This document shows positions 22,676 to 31,518 of a DNA stretch of 64,000 nt, piece after piece; the first letter of the stretch is position 1, and each line of letters opens with the position of its first letter. The translations under genes and the position numbers were made by a program. The notes under the pieces are model-generated. The model did no database searches. It was not told where the DNA came from and saw nothing but the letters and a program-made list of their open reading frames with translations. This DNA comes from Kocuria sp. p3-SID1428 (GTDB lineage: Bacteria; Actinomycetota; Actinomycetes; Actinomycetales; Micrococcaceae): assembly GCF_025149945.1 (NCBI RefSeq), contig NZ_JALXVH010000004.1:31566-95565 (forward strand), given 5' to 3'.

Positions 22676-23941
22676 ATGACCACAACCGCCGAGCCCCGCC
22701 AGGAGACCGCCCTCGCGCAGCAAGCGCAGGGGCCGTCGTCGTACCGTCAGCCGTTCGGCCCGGGAACGATCGAGACCACGCTGGCCGACGAGGCCGTGAC
22801 CCTGGACCTGCCGCCGCTGCGGCTGGGCGGGCTGACGATCGATGTCCCCGTGGTGCTCGCGCCCATGGCCGGGGTGACGAACAAGGCCTTCCGCGCCCTG
22901 TGCCGCGCCCACGGCGGGGGGCTGTACGTGACCGAGATGGTCACGGCCCGCGCCCTCGTGGAGCGCCGCGAGAAGTCCCTGCAGATCGTCCACCACGACC
23001 CGCACGAGACCCCGCGCTCGGTGCAGATCTACGGCGTGGACGCGGTGAATGTGGGCAAGGCCGTGCGGATGGTGGTCGAGGAGGACATCGCCGACCACAT
23101 CGACCTGAACTTCGGCTGCCCCGTGCCCAAGGTGACCAAGCGCGGCGGGGGATCGGCGCTGCCGTGGAAGACGGATCTCTTCGAGGCGATCCTCTCCGCC
23201 GCGGTGCGCGAGGCTCAGGGGCTGCCCGTCACGATCAAGACCCGCAAGGGCATCGACGACGACCACCTCACCTACCTCGAGGCGGGTCGGATGGCCCGCG
23301 ACCTCGGCATCGCCGGGATGACCCTGCACGGGCGCACCCTGGAGCAGCACTACTCCGGCCAGGCCGACTGGTCGTCGATCGCCCGGCTGCGCGAGGCGAT
23401 CCCGGACATGCCGATCCTGGGCAACGGCGATATCTGGTCCGCCGAGGACGCGGTGCGCATGGTCAACGAGACGGGCGTGGACGGCGTGGTCATCGGGCGC
23501 GGCTGCCAGGGACGGCCCTGGCTGTTCGGCGATCTGCAGGCCGCGTTCGACGGCAGCCGGGAGCGTGCCCGCCCCGGGCTGCGCGCTGTGGCCGCCACCA
23601 TCTACCGCCACGCCCAGCTGCTGGTCGAGCAGGACGGCGACGAGCTGCAGGGCCTGCGCGAGATCCGCAAGCACGTGGCCTGGTACTTCAAGGGCTACCC
23701 CGTCGGCGGAGATCTGCGCGCGCGGCTGTCCCTGGTCGAGACGCTGGATCAGCTCGAGGAGCTGCTCTCGTCCATGGACCTGGACCAGCCGTACCCGGGG
23801 GCTGCTGTCGAGGGCCCGCGCGGGCGCGCGGGCAATCCCAAGAAGGCCGCGCTGCCGGACCGCTGGCTCGAGGACCGGCAGATCCACGACGACCAGCGAT
23901 TGGGCCTGGTCGACGCCGAGCTCGACGTCTCCGGCGGCTGA
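22676..23941 (+). CDS. dusB: tRNA-dihydrouridine synthase (DusB family)
   Basis: 421 residues. A FMN-dependent TIM barrel reduces uridines in the tRNA D-loop: VVLAPMAGVTNKAFRALCR (FMN phosphate side), YVTEMVTARAL, LNFGCPVPKVTKRGGGSAL (the Cys in GCP is the general acid), KTRKGIDDDHL, and GNGDIWSAEDA. The C-terminal helical domain binds tRNA. ATG 22676 is preceded by GAAGAT (22664-22669) at 6 nt, matching the leaderless pattern. The preceding 277 nt hold no gene. Followed after 28 nt by dgt. Confidence 0.93.
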   Translation: MTTTAEPRQETALAQQAQGPSSYRQPFGPGTIETTLADEAVTLDLPPLRLGGLTIDVPVVLAPMAGVTNKAFRALCRAHGGGLYVTEMVTARALVERREKSLQIVHHDPHETPRSVQIYGVDAVNVGKAVRMVVEEDIADHIDLNFGCPVPKVTKRGGGSALPWKTDLFEAILSAAVREAQGLPVTIKTRKGIDDDHLTYLEAGRMARDLGIAGMTLHGRTLEQHYSGQADWSSIARLREAIPDMPILGNGDIWSAEDAVRMVNETGVDGVVIGRGCQGRPWLFGDLQAAFDGSRERARPGLRAVAATIYRHAQLLVEQDGDELQGLREIRKHVAWYFKGYPVGGDLRARLSLVETLDQLEELLSSMDLDQPYPGAAVEGPRGRAGNPKKAALPDRWLEDRQIHDDQRLGLVDAELDVSGG

Positions 23942-23969
23942 GGCGCCCCCGAGCGGGCACAATGGCCTG

Positions 23970-25352
23970 GTGATAAATGAGCCGAGCCACGAGAACCAGC
24001 AGGAGCTCCCGCTCGAGGGCGTGGCGGAGATGCTCGCCGCCGTCGACCGCACCCGCGAGGCCGAGCAGGGCTACAGCGCCCGCGACATCGAACGGTGGGT
24101 GCGCGAGGATCATCACAACAAGTACCGCTCGCACTTCGAGCGCGATCGCGCCCGCGTGCTGCACTCCTCGGCCCTGCGCCGCCTGGCCGCCAAGACCCAG
24201 GTGGTCGACCCCGGGGCCGACGACTTCGCGCGCAACCGCCTGACGCATTCGCTCGAGGTCGCCCAGATCGGCCGGGAGATCGGACGTCTGATGGGCTGCA
24301 ACCCGGACGTCGTCGACGCCGCCTGTTTGTCCCACGACCTCGGCCACCCGCCGTTCGGGCACAACGGGGAGACGGAGCTCAACGCGCTCGCCGGGGACAT
24401 CGGCGGCTTCGAGGGCAATGCGCAGACCCTGCGGCTGCTCGTGCGGCTGGAGCCCAAGGTCATCGCCCAGGACGGCAGCCCCGCCGGGCTGAACCTCACC
24501 CGCGCCGCGCTGGACGCCACGTGCAAGTACCCGTGGCGGGCCTCGGAGGCGCCCCAGCAGGCGGACGGGACGCGCTCGCGGAAGTTCGGCGTCTACGAGG
24601 ACGACCTGCCGGTCTTCAAGTGGATGCGCGAGGGCGCCCCGGCGCGCACCAAGTGCCTCGAGGCCCAGGTCATGGACCTGGCCGATGACATCTCCTACTC
24701 GGTGCACGACGTCGAGGACGCCGTCGCCGCAGGAGCCGTGCGGCTGTCCCGGCTGAAGGATCCCGCTCAGCGCGAGCGCGTGTTCGACAAGACCCGCGAG
24801 TGGTACCTCCCCGGTGCGGAGGACGCCGAGCTGGACGAGGCGCTGACCCGTCTGGAGAACGCCCCGGAATGGGCCTCCGAGATGCGGGGATCGCGCCAGG
24901 ACCTGGCTCGGCTCAAGGACATGACCTCCCAGCTGATCGGGCGCTTCGCCACCTCGGCCGTGGCCGCCACGCGTCGGGTCACGGGCTCGGATCCGCTGAC
25001 CCGCTACGACGCCTCCCTGGTGGTCCCGCAGGAGACCGACGTAGAGATCGCCGTGCTCAAGGGCATCGCCGTGACCTACGTGATGACCGAGCGCGACTCC
25101 CAGGTGGTCTACGACCGCCAGCGCGAGACGCTGCGCCTGCTGGTCGAGGCCATGATGGACTCGGACGGCCGCTACCTGGCCCCGGAGTTCCGCGGTGACT
25201 GGCACGGTCTCGGCGACGGCCCCGGTGCCGAGGCTCTGCGTCTGCGCATCGTGATCGATCAGGTGGCCTCGCTGACCGACACCTCGGCAGTGCGGCTGCA
25301 CCATCGCCTCCAGGGCACCGACCGTCGCCTGGGGGACACCCCGCTGTGGTGA
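23970..25352 (+). CDS. dgt: dNTP triphosphohydrolase (dGTPase-like, HD superfamily)
   Basis: 460 residues. It hydrolyses dNTPs to the nucleoside and tripolyphosphate. The HD metal site is intact: RNRLTHSLEVAQIGREIGR and LSHDLGHPPFGHNGE, with a third Asp in DLADDISYSVHDVEDAV. The GTG at 23970 is preceded by CACAAT (23958-23963) at 6 nt and has no RBS, so it is probably leaderless. The dusB-dgt-...-dnaG order is common in Micrococcales. Confidence 0.93.
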   Translation: MINEPSHENQQELPLEGVAEMLAAVDRTREAEQGYSARDIERWVREDHHNKYRSHFERDRARVLHSSALRRLAAKTQVVDPGADDFARNRLTHSLEVAQIGREIGRLMGCNPDVVDAACLSHDLGHPPFGHNGETELNALAGDIGGFEGNAQTLRLLVRLEPKVIAQDGSPAGLNLTRAALDATCKYPWRASEAPQQADGTRSRKFGVYEDDLPVFKWMREGAPARTKCLEAQVMDLADDISYSVHDVEDAVAAGAVRLSRLKDPAQRERVFDKTREWYLPGAEDAELDEALTRLENAPEWASEMRGSRQDLARLKDMTSQLIGRFATSAVAATRRVTGSDPLTRYDASLVVPQETDVEIAVLKGIAVTYVMTERDSQVVYDRQRETLRLLVEAMMDSDGRYLAPEFRGDWHGLGDGPGAEALRLRIVIDQVASLTDTSAVRLHHRLQGTDRRLGDTPLW

Positions 25353-25506
25353 GCGCGCCGTCGTGACCGCCGTTCCGGCGACGAGCCGAACTGCCAGGTT
25401 CTCCTCAGCCTGCGCCCAGCTCCCTTAGACTTCCCTTGCGTAGGCACCATCGCATCGCCGACAGGCATCCACGACACGCGCAGGACGCGGGAACAGGCAG
25501 CACACC

Positions 25507-26850
25507 GTGATCGGAATCCTCTGGGGCATCGGAGGCATGGCAGGGATCCTGCTCATCGCCTTCCTCCTCTCCTCCAACCGGCGGGCGATCAGGATCCGCA
25601 CCGTCGCCGCGGCCCTGGGCCTGCAGGTCGTGTTCGGCATCGCCGTCCTCTACTGGCCGTTCGGCCAGCGGGTCCTCGAGATCGTCTCGAGCGGGGTCCA
25701 GGAGGTCATCGGCTCGGCGAACGCCGGCATCGACTTCGTGTTCGGCGGTCTCGTGCCGGAGGACGGTGTGGTCTTCGCGCTGCAGGTCCTGCCGGTCATC
25801 ATTTTCTTCGCCTCGCTGACCGCGGTGCTCTACCACTGGGGCATCCTGCAGTTCGTCGTGAACTGGCTGGGCCGCGGCATCGGCTGGCTGCTGGGCACCC
25901 GGCGCGCCGAGTCCGTCAACACGGCGGCCAACATCTTCGTGGGCCAGACCGAGGCCCCGCTGGTCATCCGCCCCTACATCCCCGGGCTCACGCGCTCCGG
26001 GCTGTTCGCCGTCATGGTGGGCGGGCTGACCACCGTCGCCGGCTCCGTGCTGGTCGGCTACTCCCTGCTGGGCGCCCCGCTCGAGTACCTGATCGCCGCT
26101 TCCTTCATGGCCGCCCCGGGCGCGCTGCTCATGGCGAAGATCCTGGAGCCGGAGACCGTCTCGGACGAGGAGGCCGACCGCCTGGAGAAGGTCGGTGCCG
26201 CCAAGCTGGCCGCCGAGAACAGCGATGTCCCCGTCGTCGCCGCGACCGACGACGCCGCAGCCGATGCCCCGTGGGCCGATGGCGAGCAGGCGGAGGAGGC
26301 CGTCGTCGTCGAGGATCCGGGAGACGCTCTCAAGCACCGCAACGTGATCGACGCCGCCGCGGCCGGCGCCAGCGACGGCCTGCGCCTGGCGCTGACCGTG
26401 GGCGCCATGCTGCTGGCGTTCATCGCGCTGATCGCCCTGGTCAACCTGATCATCGGCACGGTCGGCGGCTGGTTCGGCGCCCCGGATCTGACCTTCGAGC
26501 AGATCCTGGGCTGGGTCTTCGCCCCGATCATGACCATGATCGGCGTGCCGTGGAACGAGGCCGTGGCCTCCGGCAGCTTCGTGGGCCAGAAGGTCGTGGT
26601 CAACGAGTTCGTGGCCTTCGCCGACTTCGGCCCGCAGATCGAGAGCTTCAGCCCCAAGACGGCTGCCATCACCACCTTCGCCCTCACCGGCTTCGCCAAC
26701 CTCAGCTCGCTGGGCATCCTGCTGGGCGGTCTGGGCGGACTGGCCCCGGAGCGCCGCCCGGAGATCGCCGAGCTCGGCATCCGCGCCATCCTGGCCGCCA
26801 CCCTGGCCAACCTGATGTCTGCGACCATCGTCGGCATGATGCTCGCCTGA
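25507..26850 (+). CDS. Concentrative nucleoside transporter (CNT/NupC family)
   Basis: 447 residues with about ten membrane segments. It imports nucleosides with H+ or Na+. Family motifs include QVLPVIIFFASLTAVLYHWGILQ, NIFVGQTEAPLVIRPY and TFALTGFANLSSLGILLGGLGGLAPERR. A charged, Glu/Asp/Ala-rich cytoplasmic insert (about residues 215-275) separates the transport repeats. The GTG start gives the expected short periplasmic lead. A -10-like TAGACT at about 25426 suggests its own promoter with a leader of about 75 nt. Confidence 0.92.
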   Translation: MIGILWGIGGMAGILLIAFLLSSNRRAIRIRTVAAALGLQVVFGIAVLYWPFGQRVLEIVSSGVQEVIGSANAGIDFVFGGLVPEDGVVFALQVLPVIIFFASLTAVLYHWGILQFVVNWLGRGIGWLLGTRRAESVNTAANIFVGQTEAPLVIRPYIPGLTRSGLFAVMVGGLTTVAGSVLVGYSLLGAPLEYLIAASFMAAPGALLMAKILEPETVSDEEADRLEKVGAAKLAAENSDVPVVAATDDAAADAPWADGEQAEEAVVVEDPGDALKHRNVIDAAAAGASDGLRLALTVGAMLLAFIALIALVNLIIGTVGGWFGAPDLTFEQILGWVFAPIMTMIGVPWNEAVASGSFVGQKVVVNEFVAFADFGPQIESFSPKTAAITTFALTGFANLSSLGILLGGLGGLAPERRPEIAELGIRAILAATLANLMSATIVGMMLA

Positions 26851-26997
26851 GCCTCTGACCCGCACGTCACGCGGCCCGTCGGGGCACCTCATTAGGATGG
26901 TGTACCGACGGGCCGCCTCTCATCTGCCGGACCGGTCCTCATGCCCTGACCAGCACCGGGCCCCCGACCGCACCCACCCTCCAAGGAGCGCCAGACC

Positions 26998-27261
26998 ATG
27001 GCATCGGCACAGCAGTCCCCGAACGGCCGCGTCCCCGCCGGGGTCGACTCACCGAAGGCCCAGGAGGCCTCGCGCGCTCCCGGGATGATCGTCTCCGCCG
27101 TCGTCCTGCTGATCGCCGCGCTGTCGATCGTGCTGCCGCATCTGATCGAGGCGGCCGGGTGGATGCGCACGTTGGGACTGGTCCTCGGGCTGATCCTCAT
27201 CGGCGTGGGCACCGTGGTCTTCGTCCAGGAGCTGCGCCGCCAGTCGATCGTGCGGCGCTGA
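26998..27261 (+). CDS. Small membrane protein, two helices
   Basis: 87 residues: a polar N-terminus of about 28 residues, two hydrophobic helices (MIVSAVVLLIAALSIVLPHLI and MRTLGLVLGLILIGVGTVVFV) and a basic tail. A good RBS (AAGGAG) precedes ATG 26998, and TAGGAT at about 26894 could be its -10. I do not recognise a family. It lies between the nucleoside and MFS transporters. Confidence 0.7.
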   Translation: MASAQQSPNGRVPAGVDSPKAQEASRAPGMIVSAVVLLIAALSIVLPHLIEAAGWMRTLGLVLGLILIGVGTVVFVQELRRQSIVRR

Positions 27262-27412
27262 AGACGGCCCTCCGGCGGCAGCGTCTGTCGGCACGCCGTC
27301 ATCCCGTTGAACGGAATCGGCCTTCGAGCGGCGAGTGACGCGGATTACAGTGAACCGGCCCGCGTCCCGTGGGTCCGACCCCCGAATCGCCCTGCGCGAA
27401 GGAGACACGCCC

Positions 27413-28756
27413 GTGCCCGCTGAGACCCCCGTGAACCAGGTCCTGCGCGGCCGCGCCTGGGTGGCGCCGCTGTGCTGGATCGCCGTGCTGCTCGACGGCT
27501 TCGACGCCGTCGTCCTGGGCGCGGTCATGCCCTCCATGATCGAGGACCCGGACTTCGGGCTCTCGGCCGCCTCCGGCACGGCCGTGGCGACCGCCGGACT
27601 GTTCGGCATGATGGTCGGCGCTCTCGGGATGGGCTGGGCCACGGACCGCTTCGGCCGCCGTCGGATGCTGATCGGCGCGGTGACGATCTTCTCCCTGCTG
27701 ACCCTGGCCATGGCCTTCACCGACTCGATCGCCGTGTTCGGGATCCTGCGCTTCCTGGCCGGCGTGGGCCTGGGCGGCTGCCTGCCCACCGCGATCTCCA
27801 TGGTCACGGAGTTCTCCTCCGCCCGTCGCACAGGCAATGCGACCACCACCGTCATGACCGGCTACCACGTCGGAGCGGTGCTCACCGCGGCGCTGGCGAT
27901 CTGGATCGTCACGCAGCTGTCCTGGCACGCCATGTTCATCGCCGGCGCCCTGCCGGCCGTGATCCTGGTGCCGCTGATGCTGCGCTTCCTGCCCGAGTCC
28001 CCGGAGTTCCTGCTCTCGCAGGGACGCCGCGACGAGGCCCGGGCAGTCGCCGAGCACTACGGCATCGACTTCGCCACGCGGCTGGAGCGCCAGGAGGCCC
28101 TCACCAGGGCCGGATCGGATACCCAGAAGGAGAAGGTCGGGGCCGGCCTGCTGCTGTCCGGTCCGTACCGCCGCAACACCGTGATCCTGTGGATCGCCTC
28201 CTTCATGGGCCTGCTGCTGGTCTACGGTCTGAACACCTGGCTGCCGCAGATCATGCGCGCCGCCGACTACGACCTCGGCAATGCCCTGGGCTTCCTGCTG
28301 ATCCTCAACGTGGGCGCGATCGTCGGGCTGTTCATCGCCGGGCGGGCAGCGGACCGGTTCACCCCTCGGATCGCGGGCATCGTGTGGTTCCTGGGGGCCG
28401 CCGTCATGCTCTCGGCGCTGGTGATCCGCCTGCCGCTGGGCGGGATCTACGTCATGGTCTTCCTCACCGGCTGCTTCGTGTTCTCCGCGCAGGTGCTGGT
28501 CTACGCCTTCACCGCCTCCAACTACCCTGCGCAGGTCCGGGCCACCGCGCTGGGCATGTCGGCCGGCACGGGGCGCCTGGGTGCGATCTCCGGACCGCTG
28601 GTGGGCGGCACCCTGCTCTCCGCCGGGCTGGCCCACCCGTGGGGCTTCTTCGCCTTCGCCCTGGCCGCGCTGCTGGGCGGCGGTGCGCTGTCGGCCGCCC
28701 GCACCCTCGACCCGGAGGCTCCTGCCAGCCCGGTCCCCGGGGGCCCGGGCGATTGA
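27413..28756 (+). CDS. MFS transporter, aromatic acid:H+ symporter-like
   Basis: 447 residues, 12 predicted membrane segments. The first helix motif LDGFDAVVLGAVMPSM (D-G-x-D) and the loop motif GWATDRFGRRRMLIG (MFS motif A) are typical of the AAHS family (PcaK/BenK-like), which takes up benzoate or hydroxybenzoates. A second copy of motif A is in AGRAADRFTPRIAG. The GTG at 27413 is preceded by GAAGGAG 6 nt upstream, so this start was chosen over the longer open frame from 27335. No aromatic catabolic gene is adjacent, so the substrate is not known. Confidence 0.85.
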   Translation: MPAETPVNQVLRGRAWVAPLCWIAVLLDGFDAVVLGAVMPSMIEDPDFGLSAASGTAVATAGLFGMMVGALGMGWATDRFGRRRMLIGAVTIFSLLTLAMAFTDSIAVFGILRFLAGVGLGGCLPTAISMVTEFSSARRTGNATTTVMTGYHVGAVLTAALAIWIVTQLSWHAMFIAGALPAVILVPLMLRFLPESPEFLLSQGRRDEARAVAEHYGIDFATRLERQEALTRAGSDTQKEKVGAGLLLSGPYRRNTVILWIASFMGLLLVYGLNTWLPQIMRAADYDLGNALGFLLILNVGAIVGLFIAGRAADRFTPRIAGIVWFLGAAVMLSALVIRLPLGGIYVMVFLTGCFVFSAQVLVYAFTASNYPAQVRATALGMSAGTGRLGAISGPLVGGTLLSAGLAHPWGFFAFALAALLGGGALSAARTLDPEAPASPVPGGPGD

Positions 28757-28766
28757 CCGACGGCCG

Positions 28767-28778
28767 TAGAATGGCCCA
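28767..28778 (+). promoter_or_regulatory. -10 element of dnaG (predicted leaderless)
   Basis: TAGAAT (28767-28772) ends 6 nt before GTG 28779. No Shine-Dalgarno sequence is present. Confidence 0.55.
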
Positions 28779-30740
28779 GTGGCCGGACTGATCAAGCGCG
28801 AGGACATCGACGAAGTGCGCTCGCGGACGGACATCCGCGAGATCGTCGAGGGCTACGTCACGCTCAAGTCGGCCGGCATCGGCTCCTACAAGGGCCTGTG
28901 CCCCTTCCACGACGAGCGCACCCCGTCCTTCCACGTCCGCCCGCAGTACGGCACCTATCACTGCTTCGGCTGCGACGAGTCCGGCGACGTCATCGCCTTC
29001 ATCCAGGCCATGGAGCACACCACGTTCGCGGAGACCGTCGAGCGGCTGGCCGCCCGGATCGGCTACGAGCTGCACTACGAGCAGGGCAGCGGGCCGGACA
29101 AGGCCATGGTGGGGCGTCGGCAGCGTCTGCTCGATGCCCACAAGGTCGCCGCCGAGTACTTCCAGGCCCAGCTGCGCACCGCCGGAGCACGAGCCGCCCA
29201 CACCTACTTGGGCGATCGCGGCTTCTCCCCGCAGGACGCCGCCGACTACGGCGTGGGCTATGCGCCCAAGGGCTGGACCAGGCTGCTGGATCACCTGCGC
29301 CAGCGCGGCTACACCGACGACGAGCTCGAGGGCACCGGCATGTTCTCCTCCGGGCGCAGCGGGCTGATCGATCGCTTCCGGGGTCGGCTGATCTTCCCCA
29401 TCCGGGGGATCGGCGGGGAGGTCATCGGCTTCGGGGCCCGCAAGCTCTTCGACGACGACAACGGCCCCAAGTACCTCAACACCCCCGAGACCCAGCTCTA
29501 CAAGAAGTCCACCGTGCTCTACGGGATCGACAAGGCCAAGCGCCAGATCGCCAAGCAGCGCCAGGTGGTCGTGGTCGAGGGGTACACGGACGTGATGGCC
29601 ATGCACCTGGCAGGGGTCCCCACCGCCGTGGCGACCTGCGGCACTGCCGTCGGTGCTGAGCACATCAAGGTCGTGCGCCGTTTCCTCTCGGATGACGGCT
29701 CCGGCGGCGAGGTCGTGTTCACCTTCGACGGCGACGAGGCTGGGCAGAAGGCCGCTCTGCGCGCCTTCGAGGAGGATCAGCGCTTCATGGCCCAGACCTT
29801 CGTGGCGGTGGAGCCGAACGGCATGGATCCGTGCGAGCTGCGCCTGGCTCGCGGGGACGCCGCTGTGCGCTCGCTGCTGAGCGCCAAGCGGCCGCTGTTC
29901 GAGTTCGCCATCCGCGCGGCCATGAAGCGCTACGACTTGGAATCGCTGGAGGGCCGGGTCCAGGCCATGCGAGCGACCGCTCCGATCGTCGGGCGCATCC
30001 GTGACACCACGCTGCGCCCGGCCTATGCCCGCCAGCTGGCCGGGTGGCTGGGGCTCGAGGTCCCGGACGTCGTGCAGGCCGTCGAGGCCTCCGCCCGCGC
30101 CGACGCCCGCGGTGAGAGCGGCGGTCAGGGGCGCGGCGCGGGGCAGCAGCGCACGTTCGACCGCCCGGTCGACGGCTCCGATCAGCAGTCGCGCAGTCCC
30201 CAGGGCGGCCCAGGGGCTCCCGACGACGACGCCGCCCATCCTCCGCGCATCGAGTGGCCGGATCCCCGCGATCCGCTGCTGCGCACGGAGAAGGAGGCGC
30301 TTGAGGTCGTCGTGCAGGTCCCGCATCTGCTGGGGGAGGCCGAGTGGCAGCAGTTCACCGAGGCCGAATGCGCGCATCCCGTGCACACCGCGGTGCATCG
30401 CGGGGTGGTCCAGGTGCTCGCCGGTATCGGCGCGGATCAGCAGATCACCCCGGGGCGAGGCTGGATCGAGGCCCTGCGCGCTGCGCTGCCGCAGGAGCTG
30501 CACGGCTATCTGGCTGGACTGTCCATGCGGGCGCTGCCCGCCTCGGACGAACAGCAGCTCGAGCGCTACGCCACCGGGGTGATCAACCACCTGTTCGACC
30601 GCCAGATCAACCGGCGCCAGGCGGATCTGCGCGCCGAGCTGCAGCGGACGTCGTCGGTCCAGGAGCCGGAGCGCTTCCGCGAGATCAGCCGCAGCCTGCT
30701 CGATCTGGAGGCCCGCCGTCGCCAGCTGCGTCCGGCCTGA
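28779..30740 (+). CDS. dnaG: DNA primase
   Basis: 653 residues. Synthesises RNA primers at the replication fork. It has an N-terminal CHC2-type zinc finger (CPFHDERTPSFHV...YHCFGCDESGDV, starting at Cys41), the primase catalytic core and Toprim metal site (VVEGYTDVMA, FTFDGDEAGQKA), a variable linker with Gln/Gly-rich sequence (GGQGRGAGQQRTF), and a C-terminal helicase-binding domain. Probably leaderless (see the -10 at 28767). It is the last conserved chromosomal gene before tRNA-Asn and the accessory DNA. Confidence 0.96.
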   Translation: MAGLIKREDIDEVRSRTDIREIVEGYVTLKSAGIGSYKGLCPFHDERTPSFHVRPQYGTYHCFGCDESGDVIAFIQAMEHTTFAETVERLAARIGYELHYEQGSGPDKAMVGRRQRLLDAHKVAAEYFQAQLRTAGARAAHTYLGDRGFSPQDAADYGVGYAPKGWTRLLDHLRQRGYTDDELEGTGMFSSGRSGLIDRFRGRLIFPIRGIGGEVIGFGARKLFDDDNGPKYLNTPETQLYKKSTVLYGIDKAKRQIAKQRQVVVVEGYTDVMAMHLAGVPTAVATCGTAVGAEHIKVVRRFLSDDGSGGEVVFTFDGDEAGQKAALRAFEEDQRFMAQTFVAVEPNGMDPCELRLARGDAAVRSLLSAKRPLFEFAIRAAMKRYDLESLEGRVQAMRATAPIVGRIRDTTLRPAYARQLAGWLGLEVPDVVQAVEASARADARGESGGQGRGAGQQRTFDRPVDGSDQQSRSPQGGPGAPDDDAAHPPRIEWPDPRDPLLRTEKEALEVVVQVPHLLGEAEWQQFTEAECAHPVHTAVHRGVVQVLAGIGADQQITPGRGWIEALRAALPQELHGYLAGLSMRALPASDEQQLERYATGVINHLFDRQINRRQADLRAELQRTSSVQEPERFREISRSLLDLEARRRQLRPA

Positions 30741-30817
30741 GCCGAGCCCCGGACGGGTTTTGCGCGGGGGCAGTGCACAAGGTAGGGTGTCTGTCTGTTG
30801 CACGGCGACGTGCACCT

Positions 30818-30890
30818 TCCCCCGTAGCTCAATTGGCAGAGCATTCGACTGTTAATCGAAGGGTTGCTGGTTCGAGTCCAGCCGGGGGAG
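30818..30890 (+). tRNA. tRNA-Asn (anticodon GTT)
   Basis: 73 nt with a full cloverleaf: acceptor TCCCCCG/CGGGGGA, D-arm GCTC..GAGC, anticodon stem TTCGA/TCGAA around loop CTGTTAA (anticodon at 30851-30853), and T-arm GCTGG-TTCGAGT-CCAGC. The 3' CCA is not encoded. -10-like TAGGGT at 30782-30787. Its 3' half is a likely attachment site: accessory DNA starts just after it, and a related 3'-half copy lies at 55087-55124. Confidence 0.97.
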
Positions 30891-31181
30891 CCCTCCAGCC
30901 CCCGTGGTGACCAAGTCACCACGGGGGCTTTTGCGTGCCTGCGCAAGATCGGGGCCGAGCAATTCCAAAAGGGAGATGTCGAGCCAGTCTGCGATCTCCA
31001 TCAATTCCGTGATCGAGAACGGGCGCTCTCCACGCATGCGTCGGGATGCTGCACTTCTTGCCAGCCCTAGGCGGGTCGCCATCTGCGACTGACTTACGTC
31101 GCGTCGACCGAGCCAGGCGCGGACCTCGTTTCCGACGAGGACGGCACGGGGATCCAGGGGTTCTGTGGTCTCACTTGTCAT
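30852..31181 (-). CDS. XRE-family helix-turn-helix regulator, 3' end inside tRNA-Asn
   Basis: 109 residues. HTH segment: VSQSQMATRLGLARSAASRRMRGERPFSITELMEIADWLD, a Cro/CI-like DNA-binding fold. The last residues (LPRLDSNQQPFD) are encoded by the antisense of the tRNA-Asn T-arm and terminator, so the original 3' end was replaced on integration. On the minus strand TACAGT (31193-31188) lies 6 nt before the ATG, so it is probably leaderless. It is divergent from the second XRE gene across two palindromic operators; likely a lysogeny-type switch of the element. Confidence 0.8.
   Translation of the reverse strand: MTSETTEPLDPRAVLVGNEVRAWLGRRDVSQSQMATRLGLARSAASRRMRGERPFSITELMEIADWLDISLLELLGPDLAQARKSPRGDLVTTGAGGLPRLDSNQQPFD
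30897..30932 (+). terminator. Rho-independent terminator after tRNA-Asn
   Basis: 14-bp perfect stem (AGCCCCCGTGGTGA and its complement) with a 5-nt loop, followed by TTTT. Confidence 0.9.
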
Positions 31182-31227
31182 GGACCCACTGTACCCACAG
31201 CAGGGCAGAAAGTCCGAAAAATGGTCC

Positions 31228-31250
31228 TGTGTCCCGCTGAAAGGGACACT
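31228..31250. promoter_or_regulatory. Operator-like palindrome O1
   Basis: GTGTCCCGCT, spacer, AGGGACAC: an imperfect 23-bp inverted repeat between the divergent XRE genes, sharing its GTGTCCC half-sites with O2. Centre-to-centre distance to O2 is 34 bp. Confidence 0.7.
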
Positions 31251-31261
31251 CTTGTTGACAT

Positions 31262-31284
31262 AGTGTCCCGCTCAGCGGGACACT
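31262..31284. promoter_or_regulatory. Operator-like palindrome O2 overlapping the XRE promoter
   Basis: Perfect 11+1+11 palindrome with half-site AGTGTCCCGCT. It directly follows TTGACA (31255-31260) and contains the putative -10 GACACT (31279-31284), so a repressor bound here would block the rightward promoter. Confidence 0.75.
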
Positions 31285-31290
31285 GTCCCC

Positions 31291-31518
31291 ATGACGAAGC
31301 AAAAGCGACTCGCCCTGGCCATCCGCTCTCGGATGGCCTTCTGCGAGATGACACAGGCCCAGCTGGCGGCGCGGATCGAGATGGGGCGGACCTCACTTTC
31401 TGCGCGACTCAACGGAGATCGGGAGTTCTCGTACTCGGAACTTGAGTCAGTGGCTCAGGCGCTGGATCTGAGCCTGCGGGATCTGCTGCCGGCAGACGAG
31501 AAGGAGGCGCAGCGATGA
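31291..31518 (+). CDS. Small XRE-family helix-turn-helix regulator
   Basis: 75 residues. MTQAQLAARIEMGRTSLSARLNGDREFSYSELESVAQALDLSLRDLL is a compact Cro/CI HTH. TTGACA-18 nt-GACACT ends 6 nt before ATG 31291, so a leaderless transcript is predicted, with the -10 inside operator O2 (autoregulation). It overlaps the next gene by 4 nt (ATGA). Likely the regulator of the downstream replication module. Confidence 0.85.
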   Translation: MTKQKRLALAIRSRMAFCEMTQAQLAARIEMGRTSLSARLNGDREFSYSELESVAQALDLSLRDLLPADEKEAQR

